From Deltaproteobacteria bacterium (GTDB taxonomy: Bacteria > Desulfobacterota > Dissulfuribacteria > Dissulfuribacterales > QOAL01): 14,199 bases of DNA. The stretch spans positions 1-14,199 of the forward strand of contig JALSKY010000164.1 of assembly GCA_026988585.1 (NCBI GenBank), given 5' to 3'. The translations under genes and the position numbers were made by a program. The notes beneath the pieces were generated by a model. That model was not told the origin of the DNA. It searched no databases and was given only the letters and a program-made list of their open reading frames with translations. This document shows, piece after piece, positions 1-6,075 of the stretch (position 1 is its first letter; every line of letters begins with the position of its first letter).

Positions 1-1136
1 TCTTCAACATGTTTTCCGGCGGTGCTCTCAAGAAGTTCTCCATTTTTGCCTTGGGAATTATGCCATATATCAGCGCGTCCATTATTATTCAGTTGCTTAC
101 CGTGGTCATTCCTAAGCTCGAAGAGCTAAAAAAGGAGGGTGAGGCTGGACGCAAGGTAATTTCACAATATACCAGGTATGGCACGGTAGCACTTTCTGCT
201 CTTCAAGGCCTTGGTATAGCCATAGGTCTCGAGAGCATGATTGCGCCGGGCAATGTTCCAATAGTAGCAGACCCGGGATGGAGCTTTCGTCTTATATGTG
301 CCCTTACACTGATGTCCGGTACAGTTTTTCTTATGTGGCTGGGCGAACAGATAACGGAACGGGGGGTCGGAAACGGAATATCCCTTATTATCTTTGCAGG
401 AATAGTTGCCAGATTGCCCTCTGCCGTGACCGACACTATAAGCTTGATTCGGACTGGTGAAATCAATCCGGCCTTCGCAGCTATATTGTTGGTGATTGTA
501 GTGGCGATCATAGCCTTTATCTGTTTTATGGAACGTGCTCAGAGACGGATCCCTATCCACTATGCCCGGCGTACAGTCGGGAGACAGGTCGTTGGTGGGC
601 AAAGTACGCACTTGCCTTTGAAGGTGAATACGGCAGGTGTCATTCCTCCGATTTTTGCGTCATCTATTATTATGTTTCCAGCTACCATTGCCAATTTCCT
701 CCCTGTACCGTGGATGGAAGCGGTCTCGCGAGCATTGATGCCGGGAACCTTTTTTTATGAGTCGTTGTTTACCATATTGATCATATTTTTCTGTTATTTT
801 TACACAGCTATCATCTTTAATCCTGAAGACATCGCTGAAAATTTACAAAAGAATGGCGGCTATATTCCAGGAATACGTCCTGGCCGGAAAACTGCGGAAT
901 TTATAGATACAGTATTGACACGGATCACGCTGATCGGTGCAATTTATGTTGCATTTATCTGTGTGATGCCCAGTATATTCATTACAAAGTTTAATGTGCC
1001 ATTTTATTTTGGAGGTACGGCACTTTTGATTGTTGTAGGTGTCGGTATGGACACAATGGCCCAGATTGAGTCCCACCTGATTCACAGGAATTATGATACG
1101 TTGATTCAGGGCACCCGGCTCAGAGGGCGAAGATAG
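1..1136 (+). CDS. secY: Protein translocase subunit SecY (5' truncated by window edge)
   Basis: SecY forms the protein-conducting channel of the SecYEG translocon in the inner membrane. The reading frame is already open at the window edge (first whole codon at nt 3, Phe-Asn before the first visible Met at nt 9), so the true start lies upstream; by comparison with E. coli SecY about 60 N-terminal residues, including the first membrane segment, are missing. The visible 377 residues carry family landmarks: FNMFSGGALKKFSIFALG at the start, GIMPYISASIIIQLL, KKEGEAGRKVISQYTRYG, FLMWLGEQITERGVGNGIS, the basic cytoplasmic loop ERAQRRIPIHYARR, STHLPLKVNTAGVIPPIFA, and GGYIPGIRPGRKT in the C5 loop used by SecA and ribosomes. 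About nine hydrophobic membrane segments are visible. It sits at the end of the spc ribosomal block, 17 bases before map. Identity is essentially certain. Confidence 0.98.
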   Translation, partial: FNMFSGGALKKFSIFALGIMPYISASIIIQLLTVVIPKLEELKKEGEAGRKVISQYTRYGTVALSALQGLGIAIGLESMIAPGNVPIVADPGWSFRLICALTLMSGTVFLMWLGEQITERGVGNGISLIIFAGIVARLPSAVTDTISLIRTGEINPAFAAILLVIVVAIIAFICFMERAQRRIPIHYARRTVGRQVVGGQSTHLPLKVNTAGVIPPIFASSIIMFPATIANFLPVPWMEAVSRALMPGTFFYESLFTILIIFFCYFYTAIIFNPEDIAENLQKNGGYIPGIRPGRKTAEFIDTVLTRITLIGAIYVAFICVMPSIFITKFNVPFYFGGTALLIVVGVGMDTMAQIESHLIHRNYDTLIQGTRLRGRR

Positions 1137-1153
1137 ATTTTTCTTGACAAATA

Positions 1154-1987
1154 GTGAGATTTGTGACAAAAGGCAGCTCTTTTAGACGGATAAGGCTCAA
1201 GGCACCATGGGAGATCTCACTGTTACGGGCTGCCAACCAGGTGGTGGCTGAGGTGTTGAATCACCTTAAGGAGCTTATTTCGCCCGGTATATCTACTTGG
1301 GATCTTGATAAAATTGCGGAAGAGCATATTCGTCAAGCTGGATGTGAGCCAGCGTTCAAAGGATATCATGGATATCCTGCTACTATTTGTATCTCAATTA
1401 ACGATGAAATAGTTCACGGCATCCCATCGAAAAAGAGGGTTTTGAATGCAGGTGATCTTGTAAGTATAGATGTCGGTACTATTCGTCAAGGCTATTTCGG
1501 GGATGCGGCCTTTAGTCAGTTTGTCTCCGGCAGTGATGACAGTCATCCGCAAGAGGATGTAAGGCGATTGCTGGATACTACGCGGGAAGCGCTTTATCTC
1601 GCAATCGGCAGGATAAGGCCAAAACGGCACCTGGGGGATATCGGTGCCACAATCGAAGCCTATGCCCTGGAACGAGATTTAGGGGTAGTTCGCCAATTTG
1701 TTGGGCATGGTATAGGCACCAGCTTGCATGAACCTCCAGAGGTGCCAAATTATGGTATTAAGGGGACAGGACCCTTATTAAAGAAGGGAATGGTAATAGC
1801 TATTGAGCCTATGTTTACCCTGGGCAGTCCGGATGTAAGGGTACTTCAGGATGGATGGACTGCGGTAACCAGAGATGGTTCTTGGGCAGCCCATTTTGAA
1901 CACACTATTGCAATTACAGACCGAGGAGCTGAGATCTTGAGTGACGGATTTCTTGAGCCTCCGGATTTTTTTGTAGATCAAACATAG
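1154..1987 (+). CDS. map: Type I methionine aminopeptidase
   Basis: Removes the initiator methionine from nascent proteins in the cytosol, using a dinuclear metal centre. The 277-residue product has the full ligand and catalytic set: H88 (EIVHGIP), D106 and D117 (SIDVGTIRQGYFGDAAF), H185 (FVGHGIGTSLHE), H192, E218 (AIEPMF) and E249 (HFEHT). Length is slightly above the usual ~250-265 because of about ten extra residues at the N terminus and a short C-terminal tail. The start is uncertain: an in-frame TGA at 1145-1147 limits the frame, and only GTG codons are available early (1154 or 1163); neither has a good Shine-Dalgarno sequence, so translation may be coupled to secY, which ends 17 bases upstream. 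In many bacteria adk lies between secY and map; here it is missing. Followed 24 bases later by infA. Confidence 0.95.
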   Translation: MRFVTKGSSFRRIRLKAPWEISLLRAANQVVAEVLNHLKELISPGISTWDLDKIAEEHIRQAGCEPAFKGYHGYPATICISINDEIVHGIPSKKRVLNAGDLVSIDVGTIRQGYFGDAAFSQFVSGSDDSHPQEDVRRLLDTTREALYLAIGRIRPKRHLGDIGATIEAYALERDLGVVRQFVGHGIGTSLHEPPEVPNYGIKGTGPLLKKGMVIAIEPMFTLGSPDVRVLQDGWTAVTRDGSWAAHFEHTIAITDRGAEILSDGFLEPPDFFVDQT

Positions 1988-2011
1988 TAAAACATTATCA
2001 GGTGAAGAATT

Positions 2012-2230
2012 ATGGCCAAAGAAGATGCCATCCAGGTTGAAGGCAAGGTGATTGAGACATTGCCAAATGCGATGTTCAGGGTGGAGCTGGATAATGGCCA
2101 CGTTGTCCTGGCCCACATATCCGGGAAAATGAGGATGCATTATATCAGGATTTTGCCTGGTGACCGGGTTACTGTAGAGCTTTCGCCGTATGATCTCACC
2201 CGGGGGCGTGTTGTCTTCAGGGCCAAGTAA
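2012..2230 (+). CDS. infA: Translation initiation factor IF-1
   Basis: IF-1 binds the ribosomal A site on the 30S subunit during initiation. The 72-residue protein is the standard family length and is a single OB-fold (S1-like) domain. It carries the highly conserved stretches LPNAMFRVELDNGHVVLAHISG, cut here at residues 17-38, and RILPGDRVTVELSPYDLTRGR near the C terminus. The ATG at 2012 is preceded by a purine-rich ribosome-binding site (ggtgaag). It lies between map and rpmJ, the usual position at the spc/alpha junction. Confidence 0.98.
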   Translation: MAKEDAIQVEGKVIETLPNAMFRVELDNGHVVLAHISGKMRMHYIRILPGDRVTVELSPYDLTRGRVVFRAK

Positions 2231-2269
2231 TTTTTGAATTGTTCAACTGATTATCAAGGGGATCAGACA

Positions 2270-2383
2270 ATGAAAGTCAGAGCTTCAGTAAAAAAGAGGT
2301 GTAAGGACTGTAGAATAATCCGCCGTCGTGGCATAGTCCGGGTTATTTGCAAAAACCCAAGACATAAACAGCGTCAGGGTTAA
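2270..2383 (+). CDS. rpmJ: 50S ribosomal protein L36, zinc-binding form
   Basis: A 37-residue basic protein of the large subunit, short enough to be missed by length cut-offs. The sequence starts MKVRASVKKRCKDCRIIRRR and ends NPRHKQRQG. Residues C11, C14, C27 and H32 form the zinc ribbon, so this is the C+ form, not the zinc-free paralogue induced under zinc starvation in some bacteria. The ATG is preceded at 7 bases by the Shine-Dalgarno sequence aagggga (2255-2261). It lies between infA and rpsM, as in most bacterial spc/alpha junctions. Confidence 0.97.
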   Translation: MKVRASVKKRCKDCRIIRRRGIVRVICKNPRHKQRQG

Positions 2384-2398
2384 GTAAAGGGGGACGAA

Positions 2399-2773
2399 GT
2401 GGCAAGAATCGTAGGAGTTGACCTGCCGAAAAACAAGAGGCTTGAAGTTGCGCTGACCTACATTTATGGCATCGGTCGCACCACTGCTAACAAGATATTG
2501 GAAGAGGCTGAAATACCGAAGGATAAGAAGACCTTTGAGCTCACTGATGAAGATATTACAAAACTCCGCCAGATCATCGACAGCAAATACAAGGTAGAGG
2601 GTGATCTGCGCCGCGAGGTATCAATGAATATCAAGAGACTCATGGATCTTGGTTGCTATCGGGGTCTCAGACATCGCAGGGGCCTGCCGGTACGGGGACA
2701 ACGTACCTGTACCAACGCCAGAACTCGTAAAGGTCCGCGCAGAGCTGCAGTGAAGAAAAAGAAAAAGGTCTAA
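2399..2773 (+). CDS. rpsM: 30S ribosomal protein S13
   Basis: S13 lies in the 30S head, contacts 16S rRNA and S19, and forms inter-subunit bridges with 23S rRNA and L5. The 124-residue product has the family start ARIVGVDLPKNKR, the helix-two-turn-helix region with YGIGRTTANKIL (around residues 22-34), GLRHRRGLPVRGQRT, and the C-terminal NARTRKGPRR followed by a lysine-rich tail that reaches toward P-site tRNA. Translation starts at GTG 2399, with an aagggggac Shine-Dalgarno sequence just upstream; no ATG gives the full conserved N terminus. First gene of the alpha-operon part. Confidence 0.98.
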   Translation: MARIVGVDLPKNKRLEVALTYIYGIGRTTANKILEEAEIPKDKKTFELTDEDITKLRQIIDSKYKVEGDLRREVSMNIKRLMDLGCYRGLRHRRGLPVRGQRTCTNARTRKGPRRAAVKKKKKV

Positions 2774-2798
2774 CAAGGTCTGTAAAGGAGTAGGATAG

Positions 2799-3185
2799 AT
2801 GGCAAGGCCAAAAAGAGGCGCCAGGAAAGAAAAGAAGAATATCCCTGAGGGAATTGCCCACATACAGGCAACCTTCAATAATACGATTATTACCATCACT
2901 GACAAACTAGGGAATGCAGTCTCCTGGTCAAGTGCTGGGGCAAACGGGTTCAAGGGATCAAGAAAAGGGACCCCGTTTGCTGCTCAGGTAGCTGCGGAAC
3001 AGGCTGCAAAGCGCGCTATGGACCATGGCATGAGGAGTTGTGAGGTTCATGTCAAGGGACCAGGCTCCGGTCGTGAGGCGGCATTGAGGGCCTTGGCTAT
3101 GGCAGGACTGCAGGTGAAGGTAATCAAGGACGTCACCCCGTTGCCGCATAACGGCTGCAGGCCTCCTAAAAGGCGCCGGGTATAG
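2799..3185 (+). CDS. rpsK: 30S ribosomal protein S11
   Basis: S11 sits on the 30S platform near the mRNA exit channel, with S6, S18 and S21. The 128-residue protein has the basic N-terminal extension, HIQATFNNTIITITD, the SSAGANGFKGSRKGTPFAAQ region, AMDHGMRSCEVHVKGPGSGR, and the canonical end VTPLPHNGCRPPKRRRV. The ATG at 2799 has a strong ribosome-binding site (aaaggag, about 9 bases upstream). It lies 25 bases after rpsM and 41 bases before rpsD. Confidence 0.98.
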   Translation: MARPKRGARKEKKNIPEGIAHIQATFNNTIITITDKLGNAVSWSSAGANGFKGSRKGTPFAAQVAAEQAAKRAMDHGMRSCEVHVKGPGSGREAALRALAMAGLQVKVIKDVTPLPHNGCRPPKRRRV

Positions 3186-3226
3186 TCCGACACAATCTAC
3201 ATATGTAATAACTGGAGGTTATACAA

Positions 3227-3853
3227 GTGGCAAGATATACAGGGCCCAGTTGCCGTTTATGCCGTCGAGAAGGTAGTAAACTCTTCCTGAAGGGAGATCG
3301 TTGCTATTCTGACAAATGTGCCTTTGAAAGGCGCAGCTATGCACCAGGTCAGCATGGTCAGGGACGAATAAAGGTATCCGATTACGGTATCCGTCTGCGT
3401 GAGAAACAGAGAGTACGGCGAATTTACGGTGTAAAGGAATCTCAGTTTCGCCGTTATTTTTATGAGGCTGACCGGCAAAAGGGAGTGACTGGCACAAATT
3501 TGTTAAGGTTACTGGAAAAGCGGTTAGACAATGTTATTTATCGGCTCGGTTTTGCAGATTCCCGAAATCAGGCCAGGCAGCTTGTCAAACATGGTCACTT
3601 CCTTGTAAACGGCAGGAGGGTGGATATCCCTTCATTTCTGGTAAAGGTCGGGGACGTGATTACGGTCCGGGAGAGGAGCAAGGATCTGGGCGCCATAACC
3701 CAGGCACTTGAAGCCGTGGCCCGGAGAGGGGTTCCTGAGTGGTTGGAACTTGATGCGGAAAATCGTAAGGGAACAGTTAAGAGTGAGCCGGAGCGTAGCC
3801 ATATAACACTACCTATTCAGGAGCAGCTCATCGTTGAATTCTACTCCAAGTAA
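3227..3853 (+). CDS. rpsD: 30S ribosomal protein S4, zinc-binding form
   Basis: S4 is a primary 16S rRNA-binding protein that nucleates 30S assembly and shapes the mRNA entry site. The 208-residue product has an N-terminal zinc knuckle with C9, C12, C26 and C31 (C+ form, as in Thermus and Bacillus stearothermophilus). The RNA-binding S4 domain spans about residues 97-157, with LLEKRLDNVIYRLGFA and LVNGRRVDIPS. Translation starts at GTG 3227 after the strong Shine-Dalgarno sequence ctggaggt (3212-3219). In E. coli S4 represses the alpha operon by binding a leader pseudoknot; whether that happens here cannot be read from the sequence, but the structured gap after this gene (3854-3993) is a candidate control site. 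Confidence 0.98.
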   Translation: MARYTGPSCRLCRREGSKLFLKGDRCYSDKCAFERRSYAPGQHGQGRIKVSDYGIRLREKQRVRRIYGVKESQFRRYFYEADRQKGVTGTNLLRLLEKRLDNVIYRLGFADSRNQARQLVKHGHFLVNGRRVDIPSFLVKVGDVITVRERSKDLGAITQALEAVARRGVPEWLELDAENRKGTVKSEPERSHITLPIQEQLIVEFYSK

Positions 3854-3857
3854 TTGA

Positions 3858-3931
3858 ATTGGCTTATATGAATCGAGAGGCTGGCCTTTGTGCTATGTTT
3901 GTATACATTTGTATATAAGTGATAAGCCAAT
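3858..3931 (+). promoter_or_regulatory. Dyad-rich spacer between rpsD and rpoA
   Basis: The 140 bases between rpsD and rpoA are unusually long for this operon. They contain a perfect 10-base inverted repeat, attggcttat at 3858-3867 and ataagccaat at 3922-3931, separated by 54 bases. Nested inside is a second symmetric element, TATACA-TT-TGTATA at 3902-3915. No T-run follows the outer arms, so this is not a classical terminator. Possible roles are an RNA stem-loop that processes or tunes rpoA mRNA, or an operator for an internal promoter. Symmetry is directly visible; function is inference. Confidence 0.4.
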
Positions 3932-3950
3932 GTTTAGGAAGCAAATATAG

Positions 3951-3977
3951 CTGACAGGGTTATTTTCAAAATATAAC
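3951..3977 (+). promoter_or_regulatory. Possible internal promoter before rpoA
   Basis: CTGACA at 3951-3956 and TATAAC at 3972-3977 each match five of six sigma70 consensus bases, but the spacer is only 15 bases, shorter than ideal. A transcript would begin about 10 bases before the rpoA ATG. Suggestive only; rpoA may simply be read through from upstream. Confidence 0.25.
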
Positions 3978-3993
3978 AGAAGAGTAGAAGAAT

Positions 3994-5043
3994 ATGTCAA
4001 CTGAAATACAACCTTTTTATAGGAATTGGCGGGAGCTGATTCGTCCCAATCGGCTTGAAATAGACGAGGATTCTCGATCAGAGGTTTATGGGAAGTTCAA
4101 CTGTGAACCTCTTGAGAGGGGTTTTGGCATTACATTGGGTAATGCATTAAGAAGAATCCTTCTCTCCTCTCTTCAGGGAGCTGCTATTGTCAGTGTCAAT
4201 GTTGATGGAGTACCCCACGAACTTGCCACCATTCCTGGTGTCATAGAAGATATGACCCAGATCGTACTCAATCTGAAGGCTGTACGCCCCAGACTTGAAA
4301 AAGATGAGATTAAGAGGATGGTTGTAAACAAAAAGGGGCCTGGCGTAGTCACTGCCGGAGATCTTCAGGCTATTGATGGCGGCGTTGAGATCATCAATCC
4401 GGATCAGGTCATCTGTAATCTCACAGAGGAAGGCTCCATAAATATGGAAGTCATGGTCATGTGGGGAAAAGGTTATGTTCCTGCTGAGGAAAACGCGCGC
4501 CACCTCGAAGAGATGCCTGTCGGGACCATAGCCATTGATTCTCTGTTTTCTCCAATTCACCGTGTTAACTTCAAGGTGTCACAGTCCCGTGTTGGCCAGT
4601 TTACAGATTATGACAGGCTAGTCATGGAGATATGGACTGATGGCAGTGTAACTCCTGAGGATGCCATGGCGTATGCTGCAAAGATTCTCAAGGAACAGTT
4701 GAGTGTATTCATCAACTTCGATGAGGCTGAAGAGCCTCAGGTAGAGGCAGAGGGGCCTGAATATCTTGACAAGCTTCAGTATCTAAACAGGCGGATAGAT
4801 GAGCTGGAGTTTTCTGTGCGTTCTGCCAACTGTCTCAAAAATGCAAATATTCACTATATCGGTGAACTGGTTCAGAAAACAGAGCAGGAGATGTTGAAGA
4901 CCAAAAATTTTGGTCGTAAGTCTCTGGAAGAGATCCTTCGGATACTTGATACCATGGGGTTGACTCTTGGTATGAAACTTGAGGGATGGACTCCGCCTGA
5001 ATCTGAAGACAGCAAGGATGAGGATAAGGAAGGTACCAAATAA
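3994..5043 (+). CDS. rpoA: DNA-directed RNA polymerase subunit alpha
   Basis: The alpha subunit dimerises to start RNA polymerase assembly and contacts promoter UP elements and activators through its C-terminal domain. The 349-residue product has the N-terminal dimerisation domain (about 1-240) with the conserved EPLERGFGITLGNALRRILL segment (residues 38-57), followed by an acidic linker around 243-256 and the C-terminal domain (about 262-332). In the latter, R276 in ELEFSVRSANCLK corresponds to E. coli R265, the key UP-element-binding residue, and NFGRKSLEEI (305-314) is also present. The last ~16 residues are acidic and lysine-rich. The ribosome-binding site is weak (agaag). The stop codon overlaps the rplQ start by one base (TAATG), implying translational coupling. 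Confidence 0.98.
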   Translation: MSTEIQPFYRNWRELIRPNRLEIDEDSRSEVYGKFNCEPLERGFGITLGNALRRILLSSLQGAAIVSVNVDGVPHELATIPGVIEDMTQIVLNLKAVRPRLEKDEIKRMVVNKKGPGVVTAGDLQAIDGGVEIINPDQVICNLTEEGSINMEVMVMWGKGYVPAEENARHLEEMPVGTIAIDSLFSPIHRVNFKVSQSRVGQFTDYDRLVMEIWTDGSVTPEDAMAYAAKILKEQLSVFINFDEAEEPQVEAEGPEYLDKLQYLNRRIDELEFSVRSANCLKNANIHYIGELVQKTEQEMLKTKNFGRKSLEEILRILDTMGLTLGMKLEGWTPPESEDSKDEDKEGTK

Positions 5044-5738
5044 TGAGACATCGCAGAAGAGCAAAATATTTTGGAGTCAAAACAGCCCATCGAAAGGCCA
5101 TGTTTCGTAACATGGTCACAGCTCTGTTTCAGCATGGGCGCATCACTACCACTGTGACCAGAGCGAAGGAGCTTAGGCGTGTTGCGGACAAGTTGATCTC
5201 CCTGGGCAAACAGAACACACTTCATGCCCGCAGACAGGCCCTGTCGGTGATAATGGACAAAGGTGTTGTAGCCAAACTTTTTGATGAGTGGGCACCGCTC
5301 ATGGCAGATCGCCGCGGAGGATACACGCGCATCGTTAGGATAGGTCCCAGGAGGGGTGATGCTGCCATGACCTGCATAATAGAACTGGTAACCGATTCTG
5401 TGGAGACCACTCCAAAGGCAAAGATGTCCAAACCTGCCAGGGATGAAGAAGTTGCTCCTACAGTCATTCCGACCGCTGCTCCTATCACTGAGTCAGAAGA
5501 TATCCATGACTCTTCCGATGAAACCGCAGCTAAGGCAGATATAACAGAGGAAGAAACTGTCGAATTTGCGGAGAGTCCATCTATTGAAAAGTCAGCAGAT
5601 GAGGGATCAGACCAAGAGGCTGCAGAAGCTGAGGTCGGGCCGGAAGAGAAGCCAGAATCGGATATTAAGGCTGAGAATGAGGATGCCGATAAGAGGAGTG
5701 AAGAAGGTAAAGAGATAGATAAGGCTCCAGAGGCTTGA
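5043..5738 (+). CDS. rplQ: 50S ribosomal protein L17 with long acidic C-terminal extension
   Basis: L17 lies near the peptide exit tunnel of the large subunit. Residues 1 to about 117 are a normal L17: MRHRRRAKYFGVKTAHRKAM start, FRNMVTALFQHGRITTTVTRAKELRR region (within residues 21-46) and the closing YTRIVRIGPRRGDAAM block. The family is usually about 115-130 residues, but this protein has 231. The extra ~114 residues (118-231) are rich in Glu, Asp, Ala, Ser and Pro (37 acidic against 12 Lys/Arg), low in hydrophobics, and probably disordered. The frame continues without any break, so this looks like a real extension and not a read-through artefact; no known domain is recognised in it. It overlaps rpoA by one base and is the last gene of the ribosomal block. 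Confidence 0.95.
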   Translation: MRHRRRAKYFGVKTAHRKAMFRNMVTALFQHGRITTTVTRAKELRRVADKLISLGKQNTLHARRQALSVIMDKGVVAKLFDEWAPLMADRRGGYTRIVRIGPRRGDAAMTCIIELVTDSVETTPKAKMSKPARDEEVAPTVIPTAAPITESEDIHDSSDETAAKADITEEETVEFAESPSIEKSADEGSDQEAAEAEVGPEEKPESDIKAENEDADKRSEEGKEIDKAPEA

Positions 5739-5833
5739 GAGGTGCCGGAATAAAGGATTGTGACTCTCAATCCCATCTCAGGGTCTATAATTGTAGTTCT
5801 TGGATCAAGCGTTATATTGAAAATAGATTGTAG

Positions 5834-5861
5834 TTGACTTTGGCCGTAGGCCGGTTATAAT
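5834..5861 (+). promoter_or_regulatory. Strong sigma70-type promoter in the rplQ-CLC gap
   Basis: TTGACT at 5834-5839 and a perfect TATAAT at 5856-5861 are separated by 16 bases, with an AT-rich stretch upstream (about 5810-5833) that could act as an UP element. The spacer contains a GGCC-GTA-GGCC dyad (5842-5852), a possible operator. Predicted transcription start is near A5868. The only downstream + strand structures are two terminators, so the promoter would drive a small RNA instead of a protein gene. Confidence 0.55.
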
Positions 5862-5867
5862 TTGGAC

Positions 5868-5920
5868 AGTTGAAGGCTATGGAAGCCCTGACGCCATTTA
5901 CATGGCGTCAGGGCTTTTTT
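5868..5920 (+). ncRNA. Candidate small RNA ending in an intrinsic terminator
   Basis: From the predicted start near 5868 to the end of the first T-run, the transcript would be about 53 nt: a 15-nt single-stranded leader followed by a very stable stem-loop. If the first terminator leaks, a second product of about 150 nt would end at 6018 and include an additional stem-loop at 5944-5981. No known RNA family is recognised. It rests on the promoter and terminator signals alone; the alternative is that the hairpins merely end the ribosomal operon and the promoter match is chance. Confidence 0.3.
5883..5920 (+). terminator. Rho-independent terminator 1 after rplQ
   Basis: A perfect 14-base-pair stem (AGCCCTGACGCCAT at 5884-5897 with its complement at 5902-5915, plus a further A-T pair) closes a 4-base loop, TTAC, and is followed by six T residues. 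It is oriented for the + strand and is the likely end of the ribosomal operon transcript, 145 bases past the rplQ stop. Confidence 0.93.
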
Positions 5921-5943
5921 ATTATCCAATATGGGTCGTCTTG

Positions 5944-5981
5944 GGGCCAGCAATAGGATGGTTTATTGAGGATGCTGGTTC
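5944..5981 (+). other. Stem-loop with two AGGATG motifs between the tandem terminators
   Basis: CCAGCA (5947-5952) pairs with TGCTGG (5973-5978); two G-U pairs and one G-C pair (5944-5946 with 5979-5981) extend the stem to nine pairs around a 20-base loop. AGGATG occurs at 5955-5960 in the loop and again at 5969-5974 at the loop-stem junction. The pairing is modest and may be chance; the motif resembles the core of CsrA/RsmA binding sites. Confidence 0.35.
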
Positions 5982-5990
5982 ACGGTGGGT

Positions 5991-6018
5991 CCCGGGCATT
6001 TCATGCCCGGGCTTTTTT
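5991..6018 (+). terminator. Rho-independent terminator 2
   Basis: CCCGGGCAT (5991-5999) pairs perfectly with ATGCCCGGG (6003-6011) around a 3-base loop, followed by C and six T residues. It is oriented for the + strand, about 70 bases beyond terminator 1, so + strand transcription is stopped twice before reaching the convergent CLC gene. Confidence 0.88.
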
Positions 6019-6075
6019 GTCCAGTGTGTTGCTGGTGTCTCCTTCCCTAAACAGTGGAATGTATGGATTAGGTTG

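Larger units (their letters stand above)
5739..6075. other. 337-base intergenic region between convergent rplQ and the CLC gene
   Basis: No convincing protein gene is present. In order along the + strand it holds a weak 6-base-pair hairpin (5755-5760 with 5768-5773), an AT-rich tract, a near-consensus promoter (5834-5861), a strong rho-independent terminator (5883-5920), a second stem-loop (5944-5981) and a second terminator (5991-6018). A 25-codon frame beginning at ATG 5879 runs through the first terminator and is probably fortuitous. No terminator oriented for the minus-strand CLC gene was found: neither strong hairpin has a T-run when read on that strand. Confidence 0.8.

Noticed and set aside
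5755..5773. GGATTG/CAATCC hairpin just after rplQ as the operon terminator
   Set aside because: Only 6 pairs with a 7-base loop and no T-run; the structure at 5883-5920 is far stronger.
5222..5776. 184-codon Ser/Ala-rich frame on the minus strand
   Set aside because: Antisense of the acidic rplQ tail: GAG/GAA/GCA-rich coding yields Ser/Leu/Ala-rich translation on the reverse strand.
5879..5956. 25-codon small frame starting at ATG 5879, just after the strong promoter
   Set aside because: The purine-rich stretch gaagg is only 2 bases from the ATG, and the frame passes through the 14-bp terminator stem, which would stop the transcript. The peptide is unremarkable, though a leader peptide cannot be fully excluded.
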